In this document: piece by piece, positions 1-9,920 of the stretch
Position numbering within the stretch: the stretch's first letter is position 1
How the letters are laid out: every line of letters begins with the position of its first letter
From: Parvibium lacunae
Lineage (GTDB): Bacteria; Pseudomonadota; Gammaproteobacteria; Burkholderiales; Burkholderiaceae_D
NCBI RefSeq assembly: GCF_003335215.1
Contig: NZ_QPGB01000001.1
Span: 248,001-312,000, forward strand
Direction of reading: 5' to 3'
DNA: 64,000 nt
Made by a program: the position numbers and the translations under genes
The notes under the pieces: generated by a model
What the model saw: the letters and a program-made list of their open reading frames with translations, nothing else
Told to the model about the DNA's origin: nothing
Database searches by the model: none

Positions 1-351
1 CCGGGTTGGGTCATTGTGTCCTGCTACGTTGCCATTGGCCTGGGCACCCTGTTTGGCGGCTGGCGGATTGTGAAGACCATGGGGCAAAAAATTACAAAAC
101 TCAAACCCGTGGGTGGATTTTGTGCTGAAACAGGCGGGGCGATCACCCTCTTTTTAGCCACCGCTTTGGGAATCCCCGTCTCCACCACCCATACCATTAC
201 CGGGGCGATTGTTGGCGTTGGGTCAGCCAACAACGTGCGCGCGGTGCGATGGGGTGTTGCCGGTGGCATCGTCTGGGCCTGGGTATTTACCATTCCTGCT
301 TCGGCTTTCATGGCGGCGATGGCTTGGTGGCTGGGAACGCATTTGTTTTGA
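1..351 (+). CDS. Inorganic phosphate transporter, PiT family (C-terminal part)
   Basis: Open from the first base of the window, so the N-terminus lies outside; 116 residues are visible. The segment carries the PiT C-terminal repeat signature: a GAITLFLATALGIPVSTTHTI stretch followed by a second hydrophobic segment and a final Trp-rich membrane helix ending at the stop. PiT proteins are inner-membrane symporters that import phosphate or metal-phosphate with H+ or Na+. A strong rho-independent hairpin follows 54 bases after the stop, so this is the last gene of its transcript. Which subtype (PitA or a pho-linked Pit) cannot be told from this part. Confidence 0.93.
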   Translation, partial: PGWVIVSCYVAIGLGTLFGGWRIVKTMGQKITKLKPVGGFCAETGGAITLFLATALGIPVSTTHTITGAIVGVGSANNVRAVRWGVAGGIVWAWVFTIPASAFMAAMAWWLGTHLF

Positions 352-354
352 GCA

Positions 355-366
355 CCTAGCGCTAGG
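355..366. repeat. 12-base perfect palindrome after the pit stop
   Basis: CCTAGCGCTAGG lies four bases after the transporter stop codon and before the terminator hairpin. It is self-complementary over its full length. No function can be assigned. Confidence 0.5.
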
Positions 367-404
367 GGGGCTGTGTGAATGTTAGGCCACCTTAGAAGAG
401 ATAG

Positions 405-437
405 GCGAGGGTAAATACTTCAGCCCTCGCTGTTTTT
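405..437 (+). terminator. Rho-independent terminator of the phosphate transporter
   Basis: GCGAGGG (405-411) and CCCTCGC (424-430) form a 7-base GC-rich stem around a 12-base loop, followed by TGTTTTTC. This is a typical intrinsic terminator on the plus strand, separating pit from the FecR-domain gene at 481. Confidence 0.85.
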
Positions 438-480
438 CAGGTATTCTCCCGCCACTTTCTATTTGTACTGAGATTTCGCC

Positions 481-1653
481 ATGCGGTGCGCCCGTTTTTA
501 CAGATTAACCTTAATTGGCTTGATGATCGCCTGCTCTTCCTGGAGTTCAGCACAGTCAGGTCGTCGTCATGAGGTTGGCGTGATAGAGACCGTAACCGGA
601 CAGGTGCGGGTGGAGTCTGATGTGCGCCAGTCGCCCAACCCGCAGGTCGGTGAAACGCTCTATGAGGGAGAGTTACTGCAAACGGGGAATGACGGAGAAG
701 TTCATTTGCACCTGATGGACGGGGGCTATCTAGCTTTGCGCCCGAATGCGATGTTACGGTTTACCCGTTATCAAGCGTATGGTGATGCTGAGGATCGTGG
801 CACGCTGACCTTAGTGAAGGGCAGCATGCGCTTGATCACGGGTTGGATAGCCGCTGAGCAATCACGGCAATGGCAAATTAAAACACCAACGGCAACCGTC
901 ACCACGCGTGCAGCCGATCACGAAACCTGGGTTATTCCTGAATTCGATCCTGGTGGTGATGGAGGGACATACGTCCAGGTTTATCATGGCAAAACCACCC
1001 TGGCACAACGCCGTGAAATCATTGAAATGAGTGCTGGCCAAACCGGCATGGCCGGCATCAAAGATCGACCTCGCCTCTTAGAGCGGGCGCCGGGTTTCTA
1101 TCAACCTGGGCGTTATGATGATTTATTTACTGGTAAGTTTGACCGCTTGCAAGAAAACTTAGCTGAAATTCGGCGTAACCGCATCACCGCACTCAGAGCT
1201 GTTTTTCGCGATCGCCAGTTGCCTGTCGCCGACCAAAAAACACCCGCGCGTGAGCGTGGTTATGTTCCACCTGTTGGCGCAGTGGTCCCCGCTGCTACAA
1301 CGCCGATTCAACCTCGTTCAACAGCCCGTGCTGAATGTCGTCAACAGACAATCAAAACCCGCGCTGGAAAAAAGACAGTACGTACAACTTGCCAGCCTCA
1401 GGCTACGTCGCGGCTCGCCGGTGCGGCAAAAAAAGCTACAACAATCGCCCCTAAATCAATCCGTAATGCAACACACACTGCAGGCCGTGGTGCTGCTAAA
1501 TCTTCGTCTGCCGCGGCGGTAGCTGGGCGCCGTGCTAACCAGACTAAAGCCATGAAATCTAATACGCAAGGACCTAGTAAAAAGCCAGTCCCTAAATCCG
1601 CGCAAAAATCCACGCAGAAACAATCCCATCACGCAGATAAAGTCAAACGATAG
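481..1653 (+). CDS. Secreted FecR-domain protein with basic low-complexity tail
   Basis: 390 residues. Residues 1-25 look like a signal peptide (Arg-containing start, hydrophobic core, cleavage near SSAQS). Residues about 30-200 match the FecR domain layout: a GxVxVxS strand near the start, VGETLYEGELLQTGNDGEVHLHL, a predicted beta-rich fold, then a second block ending in MSAGQTGMAG. Such domains in periplasmic proteins often occur without FecI/FecR signalling, and no sigma factor gene is nearby. Residues 250-390 are rich in Lys, Ala, Arg, Thr and Ser and look disordered; they could bind peptidoglycan or other anionic polymers (inference). It is followed after 131 bases by the large oxidase/cytochrome lipoprotein, which may be a functional partner. 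Start ATG at 481 fits the signal peptide. Confidence 0.8.
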   Translation: MRCARFYRLTLIGLMIACSSWSSAQSGRRHEVGVIETVTGQVRVESDVRQSPNPQVGETLYEGELLQTGNDGEVHLHLMDGGYLALRPNAMLRFTRYQAYGDAEDRGTLTLVKGSMRLITGWIAAEQSRQWQIKTPTATVTTRAADHETWVIPEFDPGGDGGTYVQVYHGKTTLAQRREIIEMSAGQTGMAGIKDRPRLLERAPGFYQPGRYDDLFTGKFDRLQENLAEIRRNRITALRAVFRDRQLPVADQKTPARERGYVPPVGAVVPAATTPIQPRSTARAECRQQTIKTRAGKKTVRTTCQPQATSRLAGAAKKATTIAPKSIRNATHTAGRGAAKSSSAAAVAGRRANQTKAMKSNTQGPSKKPVPKSAQKSTQKQSHHADKVKR

Positions 1654-1784
1654 TGTTGTGCCTATTCACATTTTGTGTTTTTTAAAAATACAAGGTGATA
1701 TTTGTCACATTTCTTGATTATTTGCTGGCTTTAACGTACCATCCGCGACAATTTTGCAACACATAATCATAAATTGGGTGGGTC

Positions 1785-4700
1785 ATGGGTTCTATTTCTG
1801 CCGTTTCTCGGGCATTGCCTTCATTTGATGCTTTTTGTCGTGCTCGTTGTGCCAGATTATCTGGCTTGGTCGCGAGTATATTTTCGATCGCTCTGGTGGG
1901 TTGTGGTGGTGGTGACAAGACAGTGGCCCAGCTAACTGGCGCTAGCGATTCATCATCGCAGGCAGCAATTCAAGCAATACGCTCAACTGAAAAGCATATC
2001 GCTGGCGCCTGGGACCCTGTTTTTGATATGTCGTTGATCCCAATCCACATGGTTTTGCAGCCTGATGGCCGGGTTATGTATTACGGTAGCGATTTAAATG
2101 GAAGCCAAACGGCGGCATATCGTTATGGAATCTGGAATCCGGCAAATGGAACTAGCAGTAACAGTCTGATGATTTTGCCGAATGGAACAGGCAACGATTT
2201 GTTTTGTAGTTCACAAACCGTTCTATTGGATGGCAAAACCTTAATTGTGGGTGGTGATGAAGCGAATCCCGATAGTAATGTCGCAAACCGATCGACCAAT
2301 CTGTTTAGTTTTTTAGATAATTCGCTGGTCAAGCAGAACGATTTGAATCGTTTGCGCTGGTATTCCTCGACCACCATGTTGTTGAATGGTGAGGTTTATA
2401 TTCAGGGTGGATCAGGCGGGCATGATCGTCCAGAGGTACGACAAACTGATGGAACGTATCGTTTGCTCAATGGTGTTGACACCTCCGCCTATGATGCAAC
2501 CTTTCCAAAAAATTGGCTTGCCCCTGATGGACGTGTATTTGGGGTAGTCGGCAATGGTTACATGTACTATGTCAACCCGACCGGTAATGGTGCTTTAACG
2601 GCAGCCGGCCAACTTCCCGCTGCGAATGCGGGCGCAGCTACTGGTGCTGCCATGTTCCGGCCAGGACGCATTCTCAAACTGTCGACCAACTCTCCAGCCG
2701 CAGCCATCATTGATATAAATAATGGCCAAGCGGCTGTCACGAACACCGAGGCTGTTTCGTCGATTCGTATTCACAGTGTGGCGACAGTCCTGGCCGATGG
2801 CCGGGTGCTGGTCAGCGGTGGGAGCAGTACCGACAACGTATTGAACACCGCGAATAATGCCGCGGAGGTCTGGGATCCTGTCAGTGGGCAATGGACGATT
2901 GGACCAGCCCAACAACTTGCACGCCTTTATCACGGCACCGCCTTGCTGCTGCCTGATGCGCGTGTTCTGGTGGCGGGTGGTGGGGCGCCTGGCCCGCTGA
3001 CTAACAAGAACGGCGAAATTTATACCCCTTCTTATCTCTATAATTCTCAGGGTGCCCTGGCACCACGGCCTACGATTACCACTGCACCAACCGTGGTTGA
3101 ACCGGGGCAAAGCTTTAATATTGAGACCAGTACAGCCAATTTGTCGCGAGTTAGTTTGGTGCGATTTGGTTCTGTTTCACACAGCTGGAACAGTGATCAG
3201 CGTTTTATTGATTTACCTTGGCGCAATAATGGGTCGCAGCGTTTTGCGCTACAAATGCCGGCACGGGCAGCAGATACCCCCCCAGGCTTTTATATGCTGT
3301 TTGCCTTTGATACTCAGGGTGTCCCCTCAGTCGCTAAGATTCTACGGGTCAACATGCCTGGCGCGCGCGATGCCGCGCGCAGCCCTGCAGTGAACAACAT
3401 AGCCAACCAACGCAGTGACACGGGTGCTGTCATCGATATCCAGCCAACCGCATCGAATCCGCTCGGGCGGACCTTGCGTTGGAGTGCCAGTGGATTACCG
3501 AATGGACTGGTTATTGATGCCAACACAGGAAAAATTACCGGTAGCCCAAGGCAGCCTGGGACATTCTTCGCCACCGTTGCGGTTGACGATGGCAGTTGGG
3601 TGGGCTCCAGTTCGTTCCTCTGGGAAGTTGCCCAAGGCACATTGGTCTTGCAGCCTGTGCTACCCGTTTCAGCAGCACTAAGTCAACAAGACTTGACCTT
3701 TACGGCGAATGCGATTGGTTCAAATGTTCGCTATCAGTGGAATTTTGGTGATGGCAGTCCCGTTAGCGCGTGGTCAACGAGCCGTACAATTCGCTACCGC
3801 TACAGTGCTCCCGGTGTATATGCCGTTACCGTAACGGCGATTGACGACCAGGGGCGGCCACAGACGCAAACTTTCTTGCAGACGGTTGCCCTGACAGCGA
3901 CACCCACTCGCCCGGCGCGTTCTTCGGCTTTGCTGTTCGAGCAACCGAGTACAGGGAATGCACGTTTGTGGGTTGCTAATCCCGATGCTAATACGGTCAG
4001 TGTTTTCGATGCAGTTACCCAAAATAAACTGGCTGAAATTGTCGTGGGCCAACAACCCGTCACCCTAACCAGGGATGCCACAGGACAAATTTGGGTCGCT
4101 AATCGCCAAAGTGATTCGCTCAGCATTATCAATCCAACCAGTTTGACGGTTAGCCAAACAATGAATCTGGCTTCTGGCTCCGGTCCCTATGGGATTCTTG
4201 CGACCCCGAATAACCCCAATTTAATCCACGTGGTACTCGAAGGCCGGGGACAATTATTGAGAATTGACGCAGCGAAGCGCTTGGTTGGGCAAACCGTCAA
4301 TCTTGGTTCCCAACCCCGCCATCTCGCAATAACGCACAACGGCAGCAAGCTTTATGTGTCACGCTTCATTACGCCCCCCTTGCCTGGTGAAGCAACCGCA
4401 ACAGTACAACCGAATGCGGGTGGCGTTGCGCGTGGTGGCGAAGTGGTGGTTTTGAATGCTAACTTGGCGATCACAAAAACCATGATATTGCGACATAGCG
4501 ATAAGGTTGATAGTGAAAACCAAGGGCGTGGAATTCCGAATTATCTCGGGGCAATGGCGATTTCGCCCGATGGTAGCCAAGCTTTTGTTCCCTCGAAGCA
4601 AGATAATATTCTGCGTGGAACCTTGCGCGATGGCAGCAACCTGAACTTCCAAAGCACTGTGCGCGCGATCAGTTCCCGTATTCTCCTGGCCTCTGAGGCA

Positions 4701-6977
4701 GAAGACTTGGCAGGCCGAATTGATCACGATAACGCCAGCCTGGCGAGTGCGGCAGCATTTGATCCTCGCGGGGTTTGGTTGTTTGTAGCGCTTGAGACTA
4801 GCCGAGAAATAGCGATCTTAAACGCACATAACCGAACACAATTACTGCGTATTGAAACGGATTTTGCGCCTCAAGCACTTGAAGTTTCCCCCGATGGCAA
4901 GCGTTTATACGTCAGCAATTTCATGGCCCGTAATGTAGGGGTATACGACCTTGTTCCCTTGCTAGAGCAAGGGCGGCTGGTCGCGCCTCTCTTGCAAACG
5001 CTGCCGACCGTTGGGAATGAGCTGTTACCCCCGCAAGTGTTGCGGGGTAAGCAACTTTTTTATGATGCCCGCGATCCACGCCTGGCTCGCGATCGTTACA
5101 TGAGCTGTGCCACTTGCCATAATGACGGTGGTCACGATGGCCGAACCTGGGATTTAACCGGGATGGGCGAAGGCTTGCGTAATACAATCAGTCTGCGCGG
5201 GCGTGCGGGGATGACCCACGGACGTCTACATTGGACCGGTAACTTTGACGAGGTACAAGACTTCGAGGGTCAAATTCGTGGCTTGGCTGGGGGCACCGGG
5301 TTAATGCCTGACGCCGCTTTTAATACGGGTACCCGCAGTCAACCTCTTGGCGATAAAAAAGCGGGGTTGAGCAGCGATCTAGACGCCCTGGCGGCCTATC
5401 TTGGGTCGCTCACGCAGTTTGGCAGCAGTCCTTTGCGTGCGGCTAATGGCCAACTCAGCAGTGATGCGCTAATTGGTCGCAATTTATTTAATGCTCAATG
5501 TATTCAGTGTCATAGCGGCAGTATTGCGACCGATAGCCCTTCTGGAAAATTACATAAGTTGGCCACGATCAAAGCGAGCAGTGGCAAGCGCTTGGGGTCA
5601 ACGCTAACGGGCTTGGATACCCCGACGCTTCGTGATGTCTGGGCAACGGCACCCTATCTTCATGATGGCTCTGCAGCTACCTTGGAGGCGGCGATTCAAG
5701 CGCACCAGACAGGGTTGGATGCGACGAAACTGCGGCAACTAGCCAGTTACTTGCGTGAGGGGGGGCTGGATATGCTCCCATCCGCAGTTCAACTTGGCGC
5801 CAGCAATCTGAGTTTGGTGGGGGCTGCCGCTGTGCGTGCTGATGGCGCTATACAAATCACACCGAACAGTACAGCGCAGGGTGGCGCAGCTTGGTCCACT
5901 CTAGGGTGGTCAACTACTCAGGCCTTTACCACTAGTTTCGACTTTGTTTTACAAGGAGCCGCAAGACAGGCTGATGGCATAGCCCTGGTGATGCACGGCA
6001 GTGGGAACAACTTTTTGGGTGGACTAGGTGGCTGCATTGGTGTGTGTAATTTACCAAATTGGTCTGGCTTAGTCATTCAAACATGGGAAAACAATCGCGT
6101 GGGTCTCGCGACGAATACCCAGATTGCTAAACCTGCTGGCTTTGATCTCGGTAATGCCGCCAATATAAGTGGTCGGGCAACTTTGGCTTACAACCCCGTT
6201 ACCAAGCTGCTAACCAGTTACGTTACGTTGACCAGTAATGGCGTTAGCCGAACCTTAGTAGATGCAATGACGATTGATTTGACTGCGAAGTTTGGCCAAC
6301 GAGTCACCGTTGGCATTACAGGCGCGACCGGTGGCGCCAGTGCAGAACAGGTAATTCGAAATTGGACCGCTGATTTTGCCGAGCCAATCAATAATAGCTG
6401 GGTAAAACTAAACTGGGATGCACAGGCGCAGACCAACGGTAGCCTTTTATTAACCCCGAATACGCAAAATAAAACGGGGACGGCATGGGCCACACAACCG
6501 TTGTCAAGTAGCCAGAGTTTCACCACAGAGCTGGATTTTTCCTTACGTGGTACTGCTCGTCAAGCGGATGGCCTAGCGCTGGTACTGCAAAATACGGGTA
6601 CCGATTTCGTTGGTATGAATGGCGGCTGTCTGGGTGTGTGCAACTTACCTAATTGGATTGGAGCCGTTGTGCAAACCTGGGACAATAACCGATTAGGTTT
6701 TGCAAGTAATGCTCAAGCCGCCAAGTCAGCTGGTGTTGATTTGGGCAATCATGCGCTTATCCAGGGGCATTTAATTGTTCGTTACGATGCAAGCCGCAAG
6801 CTTCTAGAGATGACAGGAACTCTTGTAACCGATGGCGTTGTTCGCCCAATTAACGATACGCTGTCGATTGATCTCAGCGCTCGTTTCGGCCCTCGCTTTT
6901 TTATTGGGGTTGGCGCGGCAACAGGCGGTGCAGCAGCCGAGCAAATAGTCAGCCAGTGGGTGATACGACAACGCTAA
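1785..6977 (+). CDS. Giant lipoprotein: copper-radical oxidase, beta-propeller, di-haem cytochrome and twin lectin-like domains
   Basis: 1730 residues. An N-terminal export signal ends in a lipobox (LVGC, Cys40), so it is probably anchored in a membrane. Residues 72-425 are a kelch propeller and 428-525 a DUF1929-type domain, together the galactose oxidase fold. All five copper-radical residues align: Cys141 (LFCSS), Tyr193 (RWYSS), Tyr382-His383 (RLYHG) and His466 (VSHSW). Then come an Ig-like putative domain (about 532-616), a PKD domain (618-705, YQWNFGDGS), a YVTN-type propeller (725-1060), a MauG/di-haem peroxidase-like region with CATCH (1108-1112) and CIQCH (1239-1243), and two homologous L-type lectin-like modules (1336-1532 and 1535-1730, each with an ADG[IL]ALV and a CxGVCNLPNW block). 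Copper-radical oxidases turn alcohols or aldehydes into products plus H2O2, which a di-haem peroxidase could consume; coupling on one chain is my inference. Substrate unknown; lectin modules suggest a carbohydrate or cell-surface target. Confidence 0.82.
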   Translation: MGSISAVSRALPSFDAFCRARCARLSGLVASIFSIALVGCGGGDKTVAQLTGASDSSSQAAIQAIRSTEKHIAGAWDPVFDMSLIPIHMVLQPDGRVMYYGSDLNGSQTAAYRYGIWNPANGTSSNSLMILPNGTGNDLFCSSQTVLLDGKTLIVGGDEANPDSNVANRSTNLFSFLDNSLVKQNDLNRLRWYSSTTMLLNGEVYIQGGSGGHDRPEVRQTDGTYRLLNGVDTSAYDATFPKNWLAPDGRVFGVVGNGYMYYVNPTGNGALTAAGQLPAANAGAATGAAMFRPGRILKLSTNSPAAAIIDINNGQAAVTNTEAVSSIRIHSVATVLADGRVLVSGGSSTDNVLNTANNAAEVWDPVSGQWTIGPAQQLARLYHGTALLLPDARVLVAGGGAPGPLTNKNGEIYTPSYLYNSQGALAPRPTITTAPTVVEPGQSFNIETSTANLSRVSLVRFGSVSHSWNSDQRFIDLPWRNNGSQRFALQMPARAADTPPGFYMLFAFDTQGVPSVAKILRVNMPGARDAARSPAVNNIANQRSDTGAVIDIQPTASNPLGRTLRWSASGLPNGLVIDANTGKITGSPRQPGTFFATVAVDDGSWVGSSSFLWEVAQGTLVLQPVLPVSAALSQQDLTFTANAIGSNVRYQWNFGDGSPVSAWSTSRTIRYRYSAPGVYAVTVTAIDDQGRPQTQTFLQTVALTATPTRPARSSALLFEQPSTGNARLWVANPDANTVSVFDAVTQNKLAEIVVGQQPVTLTRDATGQIWVANRQSDSLSIINPTSLTVSQTMNLASGSGPYGILATPNNPNLIHVVLEGRGQLLRIDAAKRLVGQTVNLGSQPRHLAITHNGSKLYVSRFITPPLPGEATATVQPNAGGVARGGEVVVLNANLAITKTMILRHSDKVDSENQGRGIPNYLGAMAISPDGSQAFVPSKQDNILRGTLRDGSNLNFQSTVRAISSRILLASEAEDLAGRIDHDNASLASAAAFDPRGVWLFVALETSREIAILNAHNRTQLLRIETDFAPQALEVSPDGKRLYVSNFMARNVGVYDLVPLLEQGRLVAPLLQTLPTVGNELLPPQVLRGKQLFYDARDPRLARDRYMSCATCHNDGGHDGRTWDLTGMGEGLRNTISLRGRAGMTHGRLHWTGNFDEVQDFEGQIRGLAGGTGLMPDAAFNTGTRSQPLGDKKAGLSSDLDALAAYLGSLTQFGSSPLRAANGQLSSDALIGRNLFNAQCIQCHSGSIATDSPSGKLHKLATIKASSGKRLGSTLTGLDTPTLRDVWATAPYLHDGSAATLEAAIQAHQTGLDATKLRQLASYLREGGLDMLPSAVQLGASNLSLVGAAAVRADGAIQITPNSTAQGGAAWSTLGWSTTQAFTTSFDFVLQGAARQADGIALVMHGSGNNFLGGLGGCIGVCNLPNWSGLVIQTWENNRVGLATNTQIAKPAGFDLGNAANISGRATLAYNPVTKLLTSYVTLTSNGVSRTLVDAMTIDLTAKFGQRVTVGITGATGGASAEQVIRNWTADFAEPINNSWVKLNWDAQAQTNGSLLLTPNTQNKTGTAWATQPLSSSQSFTTELDFSLRGTARQADGLALVLQNTGTDFVGMNGGCLGVCNLPNWIGAVVQTWDNNRLGFASNAQAAKSAGVDLGNHALIQGHLIVRYDASRKLLEMTGTLVTDGVVRPINDTLSIDLSARFGPRFFIGVGAATGGAAAEQIVSQWVIRQR

Positions 6978-6995
6978 CCTCGTTACGCTTCATAC

Positions 6996-7031
6996 CAGCA
7001 GCCGCCGGATTTCCGGCGGCTGCTGTCATTT
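6996..7031 (+). terminator. Strong hairpin terminator after the giant lipoprotein
   Basis: A perfect 14-base stem (6996-7009 with 7012-7025, core GCCGCCGGA/TCCGGCGGC) with a two-base tip is followed by TCATTTT. It lies 18 bases after the stop and closes the transcript before the RND efflux genes. Confidence 0.85.
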
Positions 7032-7184
7032 TGGCACTCGAAAAATCTGAAATGGATACGGCCCGGTGTGAATAGAATATCTTTTCATTGAGCATAGGCG
7101 GAATAAAACCATTCGCGGTTTCGTTGCGTATGCCCCAAGCAGGTAAGATATGGTTTCAATTTACGGGAAACGCTTGGGCATTTT

Positions 7185-8666
7185 ATGTTTCGCTTCGGTG
7201 TATTGATCTGGATTCTGTTGCTCTCTGGTTGCCAGAGTCCTCGCGGTTTACTAACAACGCTGGGGCCTGACTACAAGCCCACTTCGGTCTCCACACCAAA
7301 AGAATGGCAGGTACCGCCACTACCACACAGCGGTTCTGTTGCCAGCTTAAAGGATTGGTGGAGCCAGTTTCGTGATCCACTCCTAATCTCCTTCATATCA
7401 GAGGCACAGGCAGTGAGCAGCAACGTCGCCGATGCCCAGGCCCTGATTGTGCGCGCCCGCGCTAACGCTGTTGTCGCAGAGGCTAAGCCTGTCCCCGCCT
7501 TAAATCTTACTGCTGATGCCAATCGCTCGGCCTTTAGTTTTGGTGGTCCAGTGACTTACCGCAGTTTGACCTCGATTGGTTTGCAAAGTAGCTGGGAAAT
7601 TGATTTGTTTGGGGGCTTGGCGCGTGAGCGTGAGGCGGCACTGGCTGCACTACAATCAGCCCAAGCGAACTGGCACGCTGCGCGGGTTGCTATTGCCGTT
7701 GAGGTAGCCACTGCCTATTTCAATTATCGCTACTGCCAAACTCAGATCATTCTGTTGCAGCAGGAACGAGACGCACAGGAACGTATCGTTCAGAGTCTAA
7801 CGGAGGCGGTTAAAGTTGGCTTGCAGCCAGCCGCTGTGGCAAGTTTGGCTCAAGCTAAACTGGCAGAGCTGCAACGCACCCTGACCGCACGCGCCACAGA
7901 TTGTGACGTTGCAATAAAAGGTCTTGTTGCACTCACTGCACAAGACGAGCCAACTTTGCGTCGTCAGCTCGCCGTGCAGTTGCCAGTAGCAACTGTCGCA
8001 CAGTTACCTGCTCCCCCGACATTTGTTTTGCCTACCTTGCCAGCGGAATTACTGAATCAACGTCCGGATTTATTTATGGCTGAGAGAGCTGTGGCGCAGG
8101 CCAGCGCTGCGATTGGCATTGAATCTGCTCGTTGGTATCCTCGGCTGAGTTTAACGGGTTCGATTACGCCAACCCGACAAAGTATTAATGATGGCCCTGT
8201 CAGCAATGTCAGAACGTGGTCGGTTGGACCTTCTCTGTTGTTACCATTAATCCAAGGTGGGCGACGAAGTGCAAACCTAGCGGCCGCACAGGCAGAGTAT
8301 GAAGCGGCCAAAGCAGCATATGTCAGTAAAGCGAGGCAGGCGGTGCGTGAAGTAGAAGAAGCCATGCTACGTGTCCAATCTGCGCAGCAAGAGTCAGCCT
8401 ATTTAGTGCAGGCTTACCAAGCTGTGCAAGAGAATATGACTGCCGTGACAACACGAGAGCAGGCGGGCTTCGCGAACCGGATTGAGTTACAAGACGCCCG
8501 GCGCAGCCTCTTGCAAGCAGAGCAAGCTTGGTTACAGGTTAAACACGAACAAATCAATGCATGGGTCAGTCTCTATCGTGCTTTAGGCGGTGGGTGGCAG
8601 CAGGATTCTCTAGCGTTGAACACAGACTACAGATTGAGCTCTAGTGCTCCACGCACACCACAGTAA
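7185..8666 (+). CDS. RND efflux outer membrane factor, NodT/OprM family lipoprotein
   Basis: 493 residues. The start has a short signal with lipobox LLSGC, giving a lipidated outer-membrane channel. Two homologous outer-membrane-efflux repeats are visible, with the family marks ATAYFNYR, LNQRPDLFMAERAVAQASAAIGIESARWYPRLSLTGS and a C-terminal coiled-coil hairpin (about residues 365-440). The family forms trimeric TolC-like tunnels through the outer membrane and periplasm. It is the first gene of a three-gene unit with the adaptor (48 bases downstream) and the inner-membrane pump, so it very likely supplies the exit duct for that pump. A usual length for the family. Confidence 0.92.
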   Translation: MFRFGVLIWILLLSGCQSPRGLLTTLGPDYKPTSVSTPKEWQVPPLPHSGSVASLKDWWSQFRDPLLISFISEAQAVSSNVADAQALIVRARANAVVAEAKPVPALNLTADANRSAFSFGGPVTYRSLTSIGLQSSWEIDLFGGLAREREAALAALQSAQANWHAARVAIAVEVATAYFNYRYCQTQIILLQQERDAQERIVQSLTEAVKVGLQPAAVASLAQAKLAELQRTLTARATDCDVAIKGLVALTAQDEPTLRRQLAVQLPVATVAQLPAPPTFVLPTLPAELLNQRPDLFMAERAVAQASAAIGIESARWYPRLSLTGSITPTRQSINDGPVSNVRTWSVGPSLLLPLIQGGRRSANLAAAQAEYEAAKAAYVSKARQAVREVEEAMLRVQSAQQESAYLVQAYQAVQENMTAVTTREQAGFANRIELQDARRSLLQAEQAWLQVKHEQINAWVSLYRALGGGWQQDSLALNTDYRLSSSAPRTPQ

Positions 8667-8714
8667 TACTGCTGATATAGGCATTTAGAACAGACAGATG
8701 TAACAAGGTAAATC

Positions 8715-9914
8715 ATGATCGCGAGAACTAAACGCAATTTAAAAATAGCTGGCATAGTGATTCAATGCAGTCATTTAACTATCCCTGCGGCTTACCTGCT
8801 GCCACTGACTGTTATGAGTGGTATCGTAGTAACGCATGAGAGTCAAGCGCAAACCCCGCCTGCACGACCTGCCCTTACCGTGACCGTAGTCCAGCCGCGC
8901 ATCCAGCGTATTCCGTTTAGCTTACAAGCGAATGGCAGCGTAGCGGCCTGGCAAGAGGCGATCATTGGCGCGGAAGTCAATGGTTTACGCCTCGCTGAAG
9001 TATTGGTTAATGTTGGCGATACCGTCCGCCGTGGGCAAGTGCTGGCTACCTTTGCGGCTGAAACGGTAGAGGCTGAGGTCGCTCAGGCCAAAGCCAATGT
9101 TGCTGAAGCCGATGCAACATGGCAAGAAGCACAGGCAAATGCCGAACGGGCTCGCCGCATTGCTGACAGTGGTGCGCTCAGTACACAGCAAATAGCGCAA
9201 TACCAAACCGCCGCACAAACGGCGCAAGCCCGATTGGCCGCTGCTCAGGCACAGTTACAAAATCAGCTACTTCGGCAGCGGCATACCCGCGTGCTCGCGA
9301 GTGATGATGGCGTGATCTCTGCACGGAGCGCGACAGCAGGGGCGGTCATCGCCCCTGGGCAAGAATTATTCCGCTTGATTCGGCAGCAGCGTTTAGAGTG
9401 GCGCGCCGAGGTTACGGCCAGTGAATTAGCCCGACTCAAAGTGGGGCAGCGTGTAAAAGTCCAAGTCGGGGCGCTGTCGCCTCTTACCGGACGGGTGCGG
9501 ATGATCGCCCCCACGGTCGATCCGCAAACCCGCAATGCGCTTGTGTATGTTGACCTGCCGGGCGCGATGTCGCAGGGGATTAAGCCCGGTATGTTTGCGC
9601 GCGGTGAGTTTTTACTTGGCGACAGTGACGCATTAACCTTGCCGCAAAGTGCGGTTGCCCTGCGGGATGGGTTTAGCTACGTCTTTAAATTACAAGCAAA
9701 CAACCGAGTGACGTTGGTCAAGGTCCAAACCGGTCGTCGGCTTGTCAATGAGCCAGGCAAAGAAACTAATAAGGAAACGGATAGCGCGATTGAGATATTG
9801 CAAGGGGTACAGCCAGGCGACAGCATCGTGGCCAGTGGTGCAGCCTTTTTGGCCGATGGCGATACCGTTAAAGTGGTTGCCCCTCCGGCGGCGCCAAGCT
9901 CGTCGGCAAGGTGA
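8715..9914 (+). CDS. RND efflux periplasmic adaptor (membrane fusion protein)
   Basis: 399 residues. The N-terminus has a hydrophobic segment ending near SQAQTPP, compatible with a signal peptide. A biotinyl-lipoyl-like half (GAEVNGLRLAEVLVNVGDTVRRGQVLATF, about residues 78-110) is followed by an Ala/Gln-rich alpha-hairpin (about 110-185) and the second lipoyl half (DDGVISARSATAGAVIAPGQELFRL). Beta-barrel and membrane-proximal domains complete the MFP fold. The adaptor links the pump encoded just downstream to the outer-membrane factor upstream. The stop is six bases before the pump start. Substrate cannot be inferred from the sequence. Confidence 0.93.
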   Translation: MIARTKRNLKIAGIVIQCSHLTIPAAYLLPLTVMSGIVVTHESQAQTPPARPALTVTVVQPRIQRIPFSLQANGSVAAWQEAIIGAEVNGLRLAEVLVNVGDTVRRGQVLATFAAETVEAEVAQAKANVAEADATWQEAQANAERARRIADSGALSTQQIAQYQTAAQTAQARLAAAQAQLQNQLLRQRHTRVLASDDGVISARSATAGAVIAPGQELFRLIRQQRLEWRAEVTASELARLKVGQRVKVQVGALSPLTGRVRMIAPTVDPQTRNALVYVDLPGAMSQGIKPGMFARGEFLLGDSDALTLPQSAVALRDGFSYVFKLQANNRVTLVKVQTGRRLVNEPGKETNKETDSAIEILQGVQPGDSIVASGAAFLADGDTVKVVAPPAAPSSSAR

Positions 9915-9920
9915 TCGACC

